Shown in pieces: positions 21,073 to 32,739 of a stretch of 64,000 nt of DNA. The notes under the pieces are model-generated. The model was given only the letters and a program-made list of their open reading frames with translations. It searched no databases and was not told the DNA's origin. The DNA lies in NCBI GenBank assembly GCA_015179125.1, contig WHVA01000119.1, positions 124,001-188,000 of the forward strand, written 5' to 3'. Position 1 is the first letter of the stretch. The number at the start of each line of letters is the position of its first letter. The translations under genes and the position numbers were made by a program. Source of the stretch: Gautieria morchelliformis. Taxonomy: Eukaryota > Basidiomycota > Agaricomycetes > Gomphales > Gomphaceae.

Positions 21073-21801
21073 TGTTGAAAGTATTAAAAGAACATAATAT
21101 CAACATATTAATCACAACAAACACAAACCCACATCACAACAGATACATCGATAACCCTTCTCGGCGCATATACACTACGGCGCTAGCACCCGAGACCGCC
21201 GGACCATCATATGCCCACTCGACCTGACCCGATCACAGCCCCCGACCCCTCCGATGTCACGGGGACACATAACACACATTAACACGACCTATAAACCCTA
21301 TCCAAGACCACCGAGCCCATCCCCAATCACATGCTTTCCATCAGTCACGTGATCCAATCAAGGAACGCGACGCGTCTAGCCGACCCTGCATATACCCAGA
21401 CTATGCCCCCTATCCATCACCAAACTTCCGTTTCCTCATCCTGTTTTACACTCCATCTCCAAGCCCAACCTATACAGCGCGCGTCGACACTCCTATCGCT
21501 GTATATGCGCCGCTCACCCCATTCCATCATTCCCTTAGTATCACACCACCGATTTCTTGACCGCCAAGCGCCATCAGTAACTAATAAATACCTAGTACCA
21601 TGTACAATTAACTAGTAGTGAAATCACACTTCGTTTCACTCCTCACATAGTAGTAAAACTTTCAGTCGACATAATTCATAAGACACACACACTCGCTGCA
21701 TGCCCAGATATTCCTGTCGATCCTAAGCCTTACTCGATTTATCTCATAATTGAGAGATTAAATCATATTGTCTTAAATCATATTCCTAGAATTAAACCAC
21801 A
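21073..21801 (+). repeat. Copia 5' LTR
   Basis: TGTTGAAAG...TTAAACCACA, 729 bp. The internal sequence that follows starts gattaagagtctcag, not the TGGTATCAGAGC iMet site common in copia elements. Confidence 0.95.
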
Positions 21802-21828
21802 GATTAAGAGTCTCAGACTCTACTCACG

Positions 21829-22606
21829 ATGGCACAGGCACCCACGACCACCCAATCACCACCAAAACACAACGTACACAAATTCCGAGACATAAAACTA
21901 AAACTCAACAAGAACAACTGGATTTCATGGAAGAGGGAACTACTGGCAACAGCAAGAGACAGAGGGATTTACAAAACCATCATCAGTACGGACACTTACC
22001 CTACCGACGCTGACCCACGCATCACAGTCATTGCCAGAATCGATATGATCGGCAACACCCACTCACACAACTACAAGACGAATGGGATGACAGAAATAAC
22101 GTTGCGTATAGTCAAATCCTTCTATGTATATCACCAGAACACCAGAATTACAGACGGCCATCGACGAAACGGATTTATGCGCCGAGGCATGGAACGTACT
22201 GATTAGGAAATTCGAATCAACCGACCCGAGCAAAATCAGTATCATTAGGACAAGGTACGAGAATTATCACATGACAGAGGGACAGTCGGTCTCGGAGTAC
22301 ATTACTACTATGAAAGAATACAGGAATCAACTGGCAAAAATGGGTGACCCCATTGCCGACTCCACTCACTGTGCCACTCTACTCAGGAACGTACCTGAAT
22401 CATGGAGACCCATCGCACAAACCATACGTATGATCACCAGAGATCCAGACGAGATTGAAGAGAAATTGGAAGCCCACGAAGCCGACCTAGGAGCCGTCGA
22501 GATGTCAACACAAGCGGCCACGGCATTTGCGGCACAGACTCAACAACCCAGACTTTTCAACAACTCACCGACTCGACCGACACTCAACGGTTACAACACA
22601 CAATAG
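21829..22606 (+). pseudogene. Copia Gag
   Basis: The start ATG at 21829 gives MAQAPTTTQSPPK and the gag-type LNKNNWISWKRELLATARDR. A frameshift around 22100-22130 moves reading to the frame of 22124-22606, with AWNVLIRKFESTDPS and SVSEYITTMKEYRNQLAKMG, the UBN2/retrotran gag core. It ends at 22606, just before the zinc knuckle in the next frame. Confidence 0.85.
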
Positions 22607-24778
22607 AATTGACCCCCGATCCAACAGTCAGGAGGACACAACTTCTCCTGCAACAACTGCGGCAAACTGAACCACTCAGCATCGAGATGTCACGCACCAG
22701 GAGGAGGGCTAGCAATACACGAACCATGGAGGAGATACAACAACACACACGGAGGGAACATGATGGGAAGAGGGAACTCACAGGGAGGGGGATACAACGG
22801 ACCCAACAAATTCGAAAACAACAGACCGACACCACCTCAGCAACACCAATCGAACACCAACAACGATTCAGCACAATTCGCCAACATACCGAAGAAAGAC
22901 ATCATCATGATGGCACACGAGGAGACGAAAGCAGACCCCGAGGCCAGCAACATAATCCTATCGACAGATTCCATGGCATTATCAGCCATAAAGGACAATG
23001 TACACATCTGGCTAGTCGATTCCGGGGCCACCAGTCACCTATGCAGCAACATCGATTTATTCGACGAAATGCATCCCACACCACCAATTTCCATCAAAAC
23101 AGCCAGCGGAGACTCCTTCAGAGCCGATCAGAGGGGAACCATCAGAATAACACTACAAAGCGACGCTCACCTGCACCTACCACCCCTAGCCCTCACACTG
23201 ATCGACGTCATATACGTCCCAAGGCTCAACGCCAACTTACTCTCCGTAGCCAAAATGACCAACGCAAACGTAGACGTCATGTTCAGCAAGGACGATACGT
23301 CCCTACTGATGGGGGACGAAATCTTAGCTCAAGGAACGAGGATCAACAACTTGTACGCATACATGGCTCAACCATCAATGAAACCTGAACCAGACAAGGC
23401 TCTCTACTCTGATAAACCGAATCAATTGACACTATGGCATCACAGACTAGCACACACCGCCACGTCAACAATTCAGAAGATGTGGAAACAACAGACAGGC
23501 GTCGGTTTACCGAAGATCAGTAGTGAGGAGGAGTTAAATATATGCACCAACTGCCCTTTCAGAAAACAGACGCGTTCACCATTCAAAAACATCGAGGACA
23601 CACCAGAGAAGATCGGAGACATCGTATCATCAGACCTATGCAGACCATTCGAAACATCAGTCGGAGGATACAAATATTTCATCACATGGATCGATCACGC
23701 CACTCGATACGCATACATCGACTTTCTGAAGAATAAGGAATGCACAACCGTCACGAAATCATTCAAAGAATACATTGCATGGTTAAGGACACAAAGGAAA
23801 GCAGAAGTGAGGAGGATAAGGACGGACAACGGGGGAGAATACACCGGGAAGGAATTCGAAAGTACATGCAGTGAGCTTGGAATTGTTCACGAAACTACAA
23901 CCCCTCACACACCAGAACACAATGGTATCGCCGAGAGATACAACAGGACTCTACAGGAAGGAGCCCTCACTCTACAGAACGACGCAGAACTCAGCAAACG
24001 ATTCTGGGTATCCAGCATACACACCGTCAATTTCGTCAAGAACCGCATACTACACACGAAAATCAACAAGTCACCTTACGAGGCCTTTTGGAAAACCAGG
24101 CCCAGAATCGATTGGCTGCGAACATACGGATCCAGGTGTTGGGCACTAGTCCCAAAAGCCACAAGGAAGAAAGGAGAATACAAAGCGATCGAAGGAATTT
24201 TTGTGGGATATTTTGACAACTCAAAATCTTACAAGGTGTGGATACCACGAACTCAGACACTGATGAAGTCTAGAGATGTAGTATTTGACGAACTAAAACA
24301 CGTCGAACATACTACTCTACACGTCGAAGAGGAGGATGACGACCCCTACCTATGGGTACTCGACGGAAACCTACCATCATTTTCCCCACCGTCACAATCC
24401 AGAAATGATCCAGCTGGAGATGACGACGACAATAACATCCCACCACTCATCGATCTAAGTCTGGAAGAAGAGGAGGAGATTGAAGCAGAAGAGGTCGAGG
24501 GGATTGTGACAAAGCAACAAGAGGAGGAGGAAAGAACAGAAACAGAAAATAACGAAAGGGAAGAATCAACAGAACAGTCAGAAGGGGACACAGGAAGAGA
24601 AGGAAGCGAGGAAACAGCACCGAAGGATTTCTTGAAGGGACCATGGATGAATCCAACAAACACTGATTACGGGAAGGGAAAACGACACACAGCACTACTC
24701 ACAGAGGTAGCAGCGATGGCACGAGGAAGAACGACACTTGAAGAAACAGAGACAGCATTCATAGTAGGCAGAGGATGA
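22607..24778 (+). pseudogene. Copia nucleocapsid knuckle, protease and integrase
   Basis: Reading in the frame of 22649 gives CNNCGKLNHSASRC (CX2CX4HX4C). The retropepsin site is WLVDSGATSHLC at about 23010. The integrase zinc finger reads WHHRLAHT and CTNCPF (about 23430-23560). The core has D in VSSDLCRPF, D in RTDNGGEY and E in EHNGIAERYNR. A long acidic Glu-rich linker (24400-24660) follows. The frame hits TGA at 24776-24778; a shift of one base just before it continues as EDEPASYREAM into RT, so this is a single frameshift. Confidence 0.9.
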
Positions 24779-24882
24779 ACCGGCGAGTTACAGAGAGGCG
24801 ATGAAATTGAGGGACGCAGAGAAGTGGAGGAAGGCATGTCAGGACGAACACGACCTACTGATGGGATACAAAACATGGGAAC
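24779..24882 (+). pseudogene. Copia RT N-terminal piece
   Basis: EPASYREAMKLRDAEKW and GYKTWE, the conserved start of copia RT. It is cut by E2 at 24882 and continues after 25919. Confidence 0.8.
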
Positions 24883-25914
24883 TGTCAAGATTGGTTTTCA
24901 AGCGTTAATATCGTGTATTAGTGAACACAGCGAATGCCCGAATAACTTGTGCCAATAAGTATGCCGTTCGGCGAATAGGTGAACCAATAAATGTTCACAA
25001 GGTAAGCGGGTTTGCCTAAACGGGGCTCACCCTATCTACAGTCGTAGCGAAATAGCCCGTGATTCTTGACGATGTAACGTGCAAGGTCTCACGGAAGGGC
25101 TGTCTAAGTCTCGACAATCCCTTCGCTGGCGAAGGTGCTCCTTCGGAGCCCTTCGCCAACAGCCCAGAAAATGGTTCAAAGGCTAAGGTAACGAAGATGA
25201 AGTATGAGAACTCACCAGTGATGCCTAAGTCCTTTGCTAGTCGAAGATGGGAATCTCCAAGAGAAGACTTAAGATGATGACCACGGCGAGGTCAAAGCTG
25301 CACAAGATGAACGATGTATGATAATTGAACTGAAGAATATACATGCGAATGTAAACTACTTATATCGAATGCTCGTAAGGTATCAGCGAATAGGAAAGAG
25401 GCCGTCACAAGTCACGGTTGGATAGGGGTGCGCGGTCATGATACTAGGTAGATGGAATAAACATACAATAGAGTGAGGGGAGAATGAGAACATGAAACGA
25501 CGGAGAATAAAGGGAGCGAAGGCATTTATGGACAAAACCATGTCTTGGGACCTGCATATATGCTACCCTGCACGGACTCTCCGTTTACTGGGTTGATCCC
25601 GCACGACCTATGGAAGAGACGTCCTGCGATCACACCTTGGCCATACGAACACCCAATGGGGTTGGATTAAGAAGATGATGGGGTTTATGATGAGCCATCA
25701 TGCCGGGTGAATGGTATTGATCATATTCGATGGCGTGCCTGCTGACGAAATGCGCAAGCAGCGAATAGCGGTTCGGAGAATGGGGCGAACAGCGGGTAGG
25801 GTGGACGTAGAGGGGAAGTGGTCGGTAGGTGCGGCGAACTCTGGCGAAGATGCTAGGGAGTGACGAGGGGGAACATAGAGGTAGTGCGGTAGGAGAAATA
25901 AACCAGTCATGACA
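24883..25914. mobile_element. Orphan LTR-like element E2 (inside copia pol)
   Basis: 1,032 bp, TGTCAAGATTGG...CAGTCATGACA, with the perfect TSD ggaac (24878-24882, 25915-25919). Removing it and one TSD restores the copia RT reading. It is the best-defined copy of the E family. It has no internal coding and no internal LTR pair, consistent with a solo LTR. Confidence 0.88.
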
Positions 25915-25919
25915 GGAAC

Positions 25920-27376
25920 TAACCGAGAGGCCAGAGGGAACAAACGTTGTAGGGAGCAGATGGACATTCAGAGTGAAGAGGGATAATCTAGGAGAAGTGG
26001 ATAAGTTCAAGGCGAGATTCGTTGCACAAGGATACTCACAAGTCCCAGGAATCGACTTCCAAGAAACATATTCCCCCACCATCCGACTCACCTCAATTCG
26101 ACTTATCCTCGCTCTCGCAACCAAATACAATCTAGAATTACGACACATCGACGTGAAGGGAGCTTACCTGAATGGAAAGCTCGACGACACCATATATATG
26201 CAGCAGCTGGAGGGATTTATCAAGCAGGGAGAAGAGAATTTGGTCTGCAAACTGAATAAAGGAATATATGGGCTCAAACAATCAGGGAGAGTATGGCACG
26301 GGACACTGAGAGAACAGATGGAGAAATTGGGATTCAAAGCAGGAGAGGCGGACAGGACGATATTCCTCAGATTCGGGGAAGGAGACAACATCGAGATTGC
26401 AGGATGGTATGTGGACGATGGACTCCTTGCATCGAATTCATTGACTGCAATGGAGAGGATGATCAGAGACATCAGGGGGAGCTTTGACATACAGGACTTG
26501 GGAGACCTGACACGACTACTCAGTATCCAGATTGTCAGGAATCGAGAACACGGCACCATACACATCTCCCAACCAGCATTCATTAACACCATCGCCAAAC
26601 GATTCGAAATAATACCTGGACGCACAGTGAACTCCCCGATGGACCCAAACATCAAACTACGAGTCTCCACCTCCACATCAGAAATCATCGACTACGCATA
26701 CGCATCGTTAATCGGGAGCTTGAACTACTGCGTGGTGGCAACTCGACCAGACATAGCCTACGCGGTCAATAGATGCGCACAATTCTCATCTAAGCCCAAC
26801 GTCACTCACTGGGAAGCAGCAAAGAGAATCTTATGATACCTATTGAACACCAAAGAGTACGGAATAACATACCTCAGGGAAGGGGACGGGGCCATGGGAT
26901 TCACACATAACCTGGCAGGATATACGGACGCAGATTTCGCAGGAGATAAAGATGACAGGAGATCGACTACTGGATGGGTATTCACATATAACGGGGCACC
27001 TATATGCTGGGCATCAAAGAAACAGATCAGTGTCAGCCGATCGACGATGGAATCAGAGGTAGTGGCAGGATCGTTCGCTTCAGCTGAAGGGATATGGCTC
27101 ATCAGGCTAGGGAGGGACTTCAGACACGAGTTTACCCCCATCCCTATCTTCACCGATAACCAATCCACCATCGCATTCTTGAATGACAGCGTCAACAACA
27201 GCAGGACGAAACACATCGATATCCATTACCATTACACTAAAGAACAAATTACGGCTGGAAATATCAACCTTCGATATATCAAATCACTTGAGAATCCAGC
27301 TGACGTCCTCACCAAGCCACTGCCAGCTCGCAAGCATCTCCACATCCTCGGGATCCTCGGAATGCGTCGAGCTTGA
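25920..27376 (+). pseudogene. Copia reverse transcriptase and RNase H
   Basis: RT contains FKARFVAQGYSQVPGIDF, LRHIDVKGAYLNG, NKGIYGLKQSGRVWH and the active site WYVDDGLLAS (about 26405). RNase H contains YTDADFAGD, GWVFTYNGAPICWASKKQ, STMESEVVA and IDIHYHY. One in-frame TGA at 26834-26836 (KRIL*YLL, expected CGA) is the only break from 25973 to the stop at 27376. The tail ADVLTKPL is typical of copia. Confidence 0.92.
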
Positions 27377-27383
27377 GGGGGAG

Positions 27384-28112
27384 TGTTGAAAGTATTAAAA
27401 GAACATAATATCAACATATTAATCACAACAAACATGAACCCACATCACAACCGATACATCGATAACCCTTCTCGGCGCATATACACTACGGCGCTAGCAC
27501 CCGAGACCACCGGACCATCATATGCCCACTCGACCTGACCCGATCACAGCCCCCGACCCCTCCGATGTCACGGGGACACATAACACATGTTAACACGACC
27601 TATAAACCCTATCCAAGACCACCAAGCCCATCCCCAATCACGCGCTTTCCATCAGTCACGTGATCCAATCAAGGAACGCGATGCATCTAGCCGACCCTGC
27701 ATATACCCGGACTATGCCCCCTATCCATCACCAAACTTCCGTTTCCTCATCCTGTTTTACACTCCATCTCCAAGCCCAACCTATACAGCGCACGTCGACA
27801 CTCCTATCGCTGTATATGCGCCGCTCACCCCATTCCATCATTCCCTTAGTATCACACCACCGATTTCTTGACCGCCAAGCGCCATCAGTAACTAATAAAT
27901 ACCTAGTACCATGTACAATTAACTAGTAGTGAAATCACACTTCGTTTCACTCCTCACATAGTAGTAAAACTTTCAGTTGACATAATTCATAAGACACACA
28001 CACTCGCTGCGTGTGCAGATATTCCTGTCGATCCTAAGCCTTACTCGATTTATCTCATAATTGAGAGATTAAATCATATTGTCTTAAATCATATTCCTAG
28101 AATTAAACCACA
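27384..28112 (+). repeat. Copia 3' LTR
   Basis: The partner of the 5' LTR, preceded by the polypurine tract and followed by the TSD ccttc. Confidence 0.95.
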
Positions 28113-28117
28113 CCTTC

Positions 28118-28348
28118 AGTTATGACTTTGGCACCCAGAGGCTAGTAAGCAAACCTGAGCCAATTAGTGCTCTGTAGCCACAATAACCAAGGGCACTGCT
28201 TAGCACTGCCTGGCACAGCCTGAGACAGCCTTGTTGTCATGACTGACCAAGATCCCCACTGTTTGGTTCAGCCAAACAGGCTGCATAGTTGCTATGGCTG
28301 CATATAGCAACAGATTGAGGCTCAGCTGGAATTACTGGGAGAGCCATC
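28118..28348. other. Continuation of the unassigned block after copia
   Basis: It joins 21072 when copia is removed (ggctgtaccttcagttatg). It has CAGCC/GGCTG-rich patches and no ORF of note. Confidence 0.4.
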
Positions 28349-30200
28349 TGTCAAGATTGGATTTTGGGCGTTAATATTGCATGTTAGTGGCAAATGCCCG
28401 AATAGCGTGTGCGATCTAGCAAATCGCCCAGCGAACAGTACCGAAGAGGTAAGGGTTAAGAAGTAAGAGGGTTACTCGAAAGGAATTCGCCCTGATCTAC
28501 AGTCATAGCGAAATAGCCCGTGGAACTTGACGATGTAATGTGCAAGGTGTCACAGAAAGGTTGTCTAAGTAGCGACAATCCTTTCGCCGGTGAAGGCACT
28601 CCTTCGGAGCCCTTCGCTGACAGCACAGAAAATAACTTGAAGGCTAAGGTTGTTGGGTGCATTTATGCTCCTGCACCAAAATCAAGCATAATATATTCAA
28701 TTTACTGTATGGTGTTTCAATTTCTTCTCATATTGTTCTTGTACCATGCATTCATTTCTCTGTTTATTTTCGAAATTTTCCAGTCACTCCCTACCCCTCC
28801 ATTTCATTTTGTTATTTCTACTTTCATAGGTGGCTGCACCCAGCGGAGTCTGAAATGACTTCGACGCGCGAGCTCTTGGGCGCTAAAGGGCCGGGTAGTA
28901 GTACATGCACAGTGAGACAGATTTCCCCCTCTCTCAGTGACAACTAAATTCACTGAGAGAGGCAAGTAAATTAGTCTAGTGTTCCTTCGATTTATTGACC
29001 TAGAAATACTCTGTACTGAATTAATTTCTAGGTAGTGTATAATATATTTATAGTGACAACTAAATTCACTGAGAGAGTGAATTAATTTCTAGTCTATTCT
29101 TTTGAGCAACAAGTCCATACCTACTGCCTATAATTCCTGTCCTCTACAAAGGTAACAAAGATGAAGTATGAGAACTCACCAGTGATGCCTAAGTCCTCTT
29201 CTGGTCGAAGATAGAAATCTACAGGAGAAGGCTCAAGACGATGGTCACAGCGAGGTCAAGTTTGCACAAGATGGACGTATGATAATTAAACTGGAGAATA
29301 TACATGCGAATGTAAACTACTTATACTGAATGCTCATATGGTGCTAGCGAATAGGAAAGAGGCCGTCTGGAGTCAGGGTTGGATAGGGGTGCGTGGTCAG
29401 GATACATAATAGATGAAATAGACATACAATAGAATGGAAGAGGGGTGCAAACATGAAACAACGGAGAGGAAAGAGGGCGAAGGCCCCTATGTACGAAAAC
29501 ACGCCTTGGGACCTGCATATACACCACCCTGAATGGACTCTTCGTCTGCTGGGTTGATCCCACATGACCTACAGGTAGGATGCCCCGCGAATGCATTCTG
29601 GCCATAGGAACACCCAAAGGGGGTTGAGTTGAGAAGATGATGGGACCAGTGATGAACCATCAATCCGGGTAAAGGATGTCGATCGTGTTTGATGGCATAC
29701 CTGCTGGCGAATGATGCGAGTAGCGAATGGTCATATGGCGAATGTGGCGAATAGCGAATGGAGCGAGGAGTGAATGGAGCGAAGACGAGCAAACATGGAA
29801 GAGTGGTGAAAGGGAAAACTGGGATAGCTGGGTACAAGAAATGAATGGGTCATGACAACTGTGTAGTGAAAACTTCAGCGAAGCTAATTCGTCCTGCCCT
29901 GCAGTGGTACAAGTCCCATTGAGTCCAACCTGCACGGAGGCTGCAACTGACACTATCCGAATGCATCCTGAGCATGTGGGTCTGTCATGGAGTGGGATTT
30001 TAACAGATGATGGGTTCTATGATGGATGATGGCCCCAACACCTGGCATCCTGACAGGAATGATGCAAATAGTGAATGCGAAAGCAGTATGGTGACGAATA
30101 TTTTGGCAAGATATTCGCTGGTTCAGGAAGTCATTCGCTGGTTCAGGAGGTCATTCGCTGTATGTTGAGGGATGATTCGCAGAATAAACAAATCATGACA
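28349..30200. mobile_element. Orphan LTR-like element E3, long variant
   Basis: It starts TGTCAAGATTGG and ends AATCATGACA, with the perfect TSD ccatc (28344-28348, 30201-30205). Removing F1 (28651-29148 plus TSD) leaves about 1.35 kb, 0.3 kb longer than E2. An internal CATGACA at 29851-29857 corresponds to the normal E end, so E3 carries an extra terminal block. That block has a 20-bp tandem repeat of gtcattcgctggttcagga type at 30116-30160. Confidence 0.82.
28651..29148 (+). mobile_element. Short LTR-like element F1 (inside E3)
   Basis: 498 bp, TGTTGGGTGC...CCTCTACA, TSD aaggt (28646-28650, 29149-29153) perfect, interrupting sequence that is continuous in E2. It contains two copies of a palindrome (ctctctcagtga...tcactgagagag). 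A reverse copy, F2, lies at 37034-37574. It has no ORF of its own and is probably a solo LTR. Confidence 0.85.
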
Positions 30201-30205
30201 CCATC

Positions 30206-30430
30206 CTTCCGGACTTGTGGGCGCTTGAGAGACCGGAAGTCCGAAATTAAGGTTACCGCCGAGGTGGATGGTGGAGTGTGAAATGGAAAGTCCGTGACAG
30301 AGTTGTGGGTGCAAATGGACACACAACTCTGCAATAGCAGAAATAAGGCAGTTTGGGCCGAATAAATTGCGGAAAAATATGGAAAAATAGGGGAACGATG
30401 GAGGGATGTTTGAAATACTCCTACAATTTC
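30206..30430. other. Non-coding with a short hairpin
   Basis: AT-rich sequence between E3 and the antisense ORF. An imperfect hairpin (cagagttgtg and its complement cacaactctg, about 30296-30334) is the only structure seen. Confidence 0.4.
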
Positions 30431-31370
30431 TTATAGCTTCGTGTATATGCTATAACTCGTGAAAAAGCGGAAATACACCAGTATGACCCTTTTGTAGCTG
30501 GTTGAACTGCTGATTCCCCAACACACTGGCGTCGACCTCGGTGTTTTGACCGCCGGCACCTCGGTCCCAGCCCCGAGCCTGCGCTTCCACTTACCCTCGG
30601 TAAAGCTGCAGTGGACCTTGAACGTATTGCAGTCCCGACAGGCCATATTAGTCCCCCGTATGCAAGGGACTTTCTGCCTAACGCAGTTGTCGCAAGGGAA
30701 TTCCTAAACAGCAAGTCAGAACCCGAGCTGAGCCATAACGGAATACTCACCTCTTCCTCCTCCAACTCCTCCTCCATCACCTTCTGTTTCTTCGCCCCCG
30801 TTGACTTCGGCTTCGTCTTCACTTGGTTCCGCGCCCAAGCCTGCATAGACATGAGGATCCGAGCTTTCGCAGCAGCCGAATCCAAAACCACTAATTCATG
30901 CGATGGAATCCAAATTTCTTGGCTAACCGTGGCTTGCCGCTCCCGAAACTCCTTAATCATATTGTCAAGACGCTTTCTTAGATGTGCACGGGTAGCTACC
31001 TCGGCATTCCTGGCCTCCTCCTCTTGGGCCTTCTTCTCGGCCTCCTGAGCCTCTTCTTTGGCTTCCCGGGCCTTCCGTGCTTCTTCTTCAGCTTCCCGGG
31101 CCTTCCGCGCTTCTTCCTCGGCTTCCCGAGCCTTGCACTCCTCTTCCTCGGCCTCCGCTTTGCGTTGCCATTCCTGTTCCTCCTCAGCTTCTTTCACCTT
31201 CCATGCCTCATCCTCCTTCCTCTTTTCTCCACCGCGTCCTTGCGCTCCTGGGCGAGGCGACGCTTCTCCTTCAACTGTTTCCTCTTCTTCTCTGCCTCTC
31301 GTTCCTCGCGCTCGAGTTCCACGTCAAGTTCCTCAACTGTGGGCTCCTGGGCGTCTTGGATGTCTGACAT
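30431..31370 (-). pseudogene. Antisense ORF at the 3' end of gypsy A: coiled coil plus Zn2Cys6-type cluster, one intron
   Basis: The minus-strand start at 31370 gives MSDIQDAQEPTVEELDVELE. A one-base frameshift near 31220 joins EKRK to EDEAWKVKEAEEE. Then comes a long Glu/Lys/Arg coiled coil with (K/E)AREAEEEAR repeats (31150-31030) and a conserved helical part (LRKRLDNMIKEFRERQ, WARNQVKTKPK). A 47-nt phase-0 intron (30704-30750, gtgagt...tttag) leads to exon 2, with C-X2-C-X6-C-X7-C-X2-C-X6-C (30608-30694), the spacing of fungal Gal4-type binuclear zinc clusters. A second donor-like gtaagt follows at about 30595, so the 3' structure is uncertain. It runs opposite to the LTR retrotransposon and ends near its polypurine tract. 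Function unknown; DNA or RNA binding is an inference. Confidence 0.65.
30704..30750 (-). other. Spliceosomal intron in the antisense ORF
   Basis: The minus strand reads gtgagt at the donor, ctgac as branch site and ctgtttag at the acceptor, 47 nt. Removing it is what creates the six-cysteine pattern; the unspliced frame has none. Confidence 0.7.
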
Positions 31371-31482
31371 GAGAATTGATGGTGATGGGAGGAAGCAGAA
31401 AAAGAGACGCAAAACAAAGCCTATGTAATACCCTCGTCCCGGCAATCTCTGGGATCTCACTTATGGCCTCATGGGTTCGGTC

Positions 31483-31497
31483 ATAAGGGGGAGGTAC
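31483..31497 (+). other. Polypurine tract
   Basis: aagggggaggtac, directly before an LTR starting TGTTAAGA. It shows that the LTR is a 3' LTR of a plus-strand element. Confidence 0.65.
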
Positions 31498-31968
31498 TGT
31501 TAAGACCTGTTCCCGAGTCTGGACCCAAGGCCTTGGCCTCGGCTCTCACTCGGGAACCTTCAGCTTAACTCGGGTTCCCTATCGGTTCATCATTCACCCT
31601 GATCCCCTTTCCTAGAGAGTCCTGTTCCATTTCTGATGATCATCCGTCAACCCTGCTTCCTGCTTGATATGGGCATTGATGCCCTCTTTCCGTTCCTTGC
31701 AATTAATATATAAACCCCCAGTCATGTATGCTAATTCCTCAGTTCTGATATCGACTTAGATTCCTCGTATCTTTCCACTTCTGTCTGACCTCATTCCGAA
31801 CCTCGGCTTCTAGCTGAATCCGTTCCCAAATCCGTTTCCCGAAATTAGGGCGGAACACTGTAGTGGGCGCAACCTACGAAGTTGAAGCCAAGCCCTCTGT
31901 TCCCAAACTTCGGCTAACCTCGGCTCGGCTCTCGGGTTGAGTCTTAAGTACATCTTATGTTCTTAACA
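31498..31968 (+). repeat. LTR, probably the 3' LTR of gypsy A
   Basis: 471 bp, with the perfect 8-bp inverted ends TGTTAAGA / TCTTAACA. The left and right 5-mers (ggtac, gctat) differ, so this is not a solo LTR but one end of an element. Its 5' partner would lie left of the window, followed on its outer side by gctat. Confidence 0.75.
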
Positions 31969-32739
31969 GCTATTAATACTCTTGTAATATATATTATATA
32001 CTTATATATGCTATATCACATGACCTTTTTGATTATCCTCCTAGGAAAGCATTTTAAAAAGTATAAATACTATATTCTAAGGCAATATCTTATTCACATC
32101 TACCTCTCATTTTCTCTTAGGACCTTCATATATTGTCAATATGAAAGGGATATCTTTACCCCAGTACGACATGAAGTGCTAACACTGTGGATAGGGCTGG
32201 GGTGGCAATAACATTCTCAGCCCATATCTTAGAGGCTTATAACAAAGCTAAGGCAGCTGAAGAGAGGGGAAGTCTCATAGAAACACTGAAATTAGACAGT
32301 GTCCATTTGTCCTAGGGAATAACCCAGACAGGGTATTCAATGCCAATTATAATACTGTGATAGCCTCACTTGCATGAGCTGTCTTGTTTTAACATACAAA
32401 GCATCAGGTGGGATATACAAGCTTCGGCCCCCAATTCCAATACATAGGCTGGTGAATCCTGAGCCATTCAAATGCAAAGTACACAGTTTAATGTAACGAT
32501 GGAAACAACTTGGAGCTAGGTGCAAGAAAGCTCAGAGGATATACACACTCCAACAGCATCTTTGTATGTATCACGACCTTGCCATATCGGATGCTGTGGC
32601 TCTGGCGCATTGTAAGGCATGCACTCATGATGTGGTTGATGATATTCCCAGAGGTGATGTTGCAGTGGGCGCCACAGCCGGTTCCTGTTTAGAGGTCGGC
32701 ATCTGAGCAGGCAGCAACGACGGGGGAGTGAGCTGTCGT
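31969..32739. other. Gene-free stretch
   Basis: AT-rich in its first 250 bp, with no convincing ORF on either strand. It is target DNA of element A. Confidence 0.4.

Larger units (their letters stand above)
21073..28112 (+). mobile_element. Ty1/copia retrotransposon, near complete
   Basis: Two 729-bp LTRs (21073-21801, 27384-28112) are flanked by the perfect TSD ccttc (21068-21072, 28113-28117). A polypurine tract gagggggag sits at 27375-27383. Order is gag, protease, integrase, RT, RNase H, as in copia. It is interrupted by E2 (24883-25914). The coding region carries two frameshifts and one stop. The LTRs differ at only a few sites by eye, so this is a comparatively young insertion. Confidence 0.95.
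1..31968 (+). mobile_element. Ty3/gypsy chromovirus 'A', left-truncated by the window and heavily nested
   Basis: The element reads gag, protease, RT, RNase H, integrase, chromodomain on the plus strand in pieces at 1-1793, 15064-15384, 16441-17968 and 18456-19071. The RT break at 1793/15064 is closed exactly by removing B1 and one copy of its 5-bp TSD. I infer that the polypurine tract and LTR at 31483-31968 are its 3' end, because they have the same orientation, no other plus-strand gypsy body is present, and pieces of one antisense frame appear to lie on both sides of the material between. The gag start and 5' LTR are outside the window. The link from 19071 to 31498 is the weakest part of this call. 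Confidence 0.55.

Noticed and set aside
19881..28131. 8-bp repeat gactttgg as TSD of a hAT element
   Set aside because: No terminal inverted repeats at the supposed ends and no transposase. An 8-bp match could be chance.
31498..31968. Solo LTR
   Set aside because: The flanking 5-mers differ and a polypurine tract precedes it, so it is a 3' LTR of a longer element.
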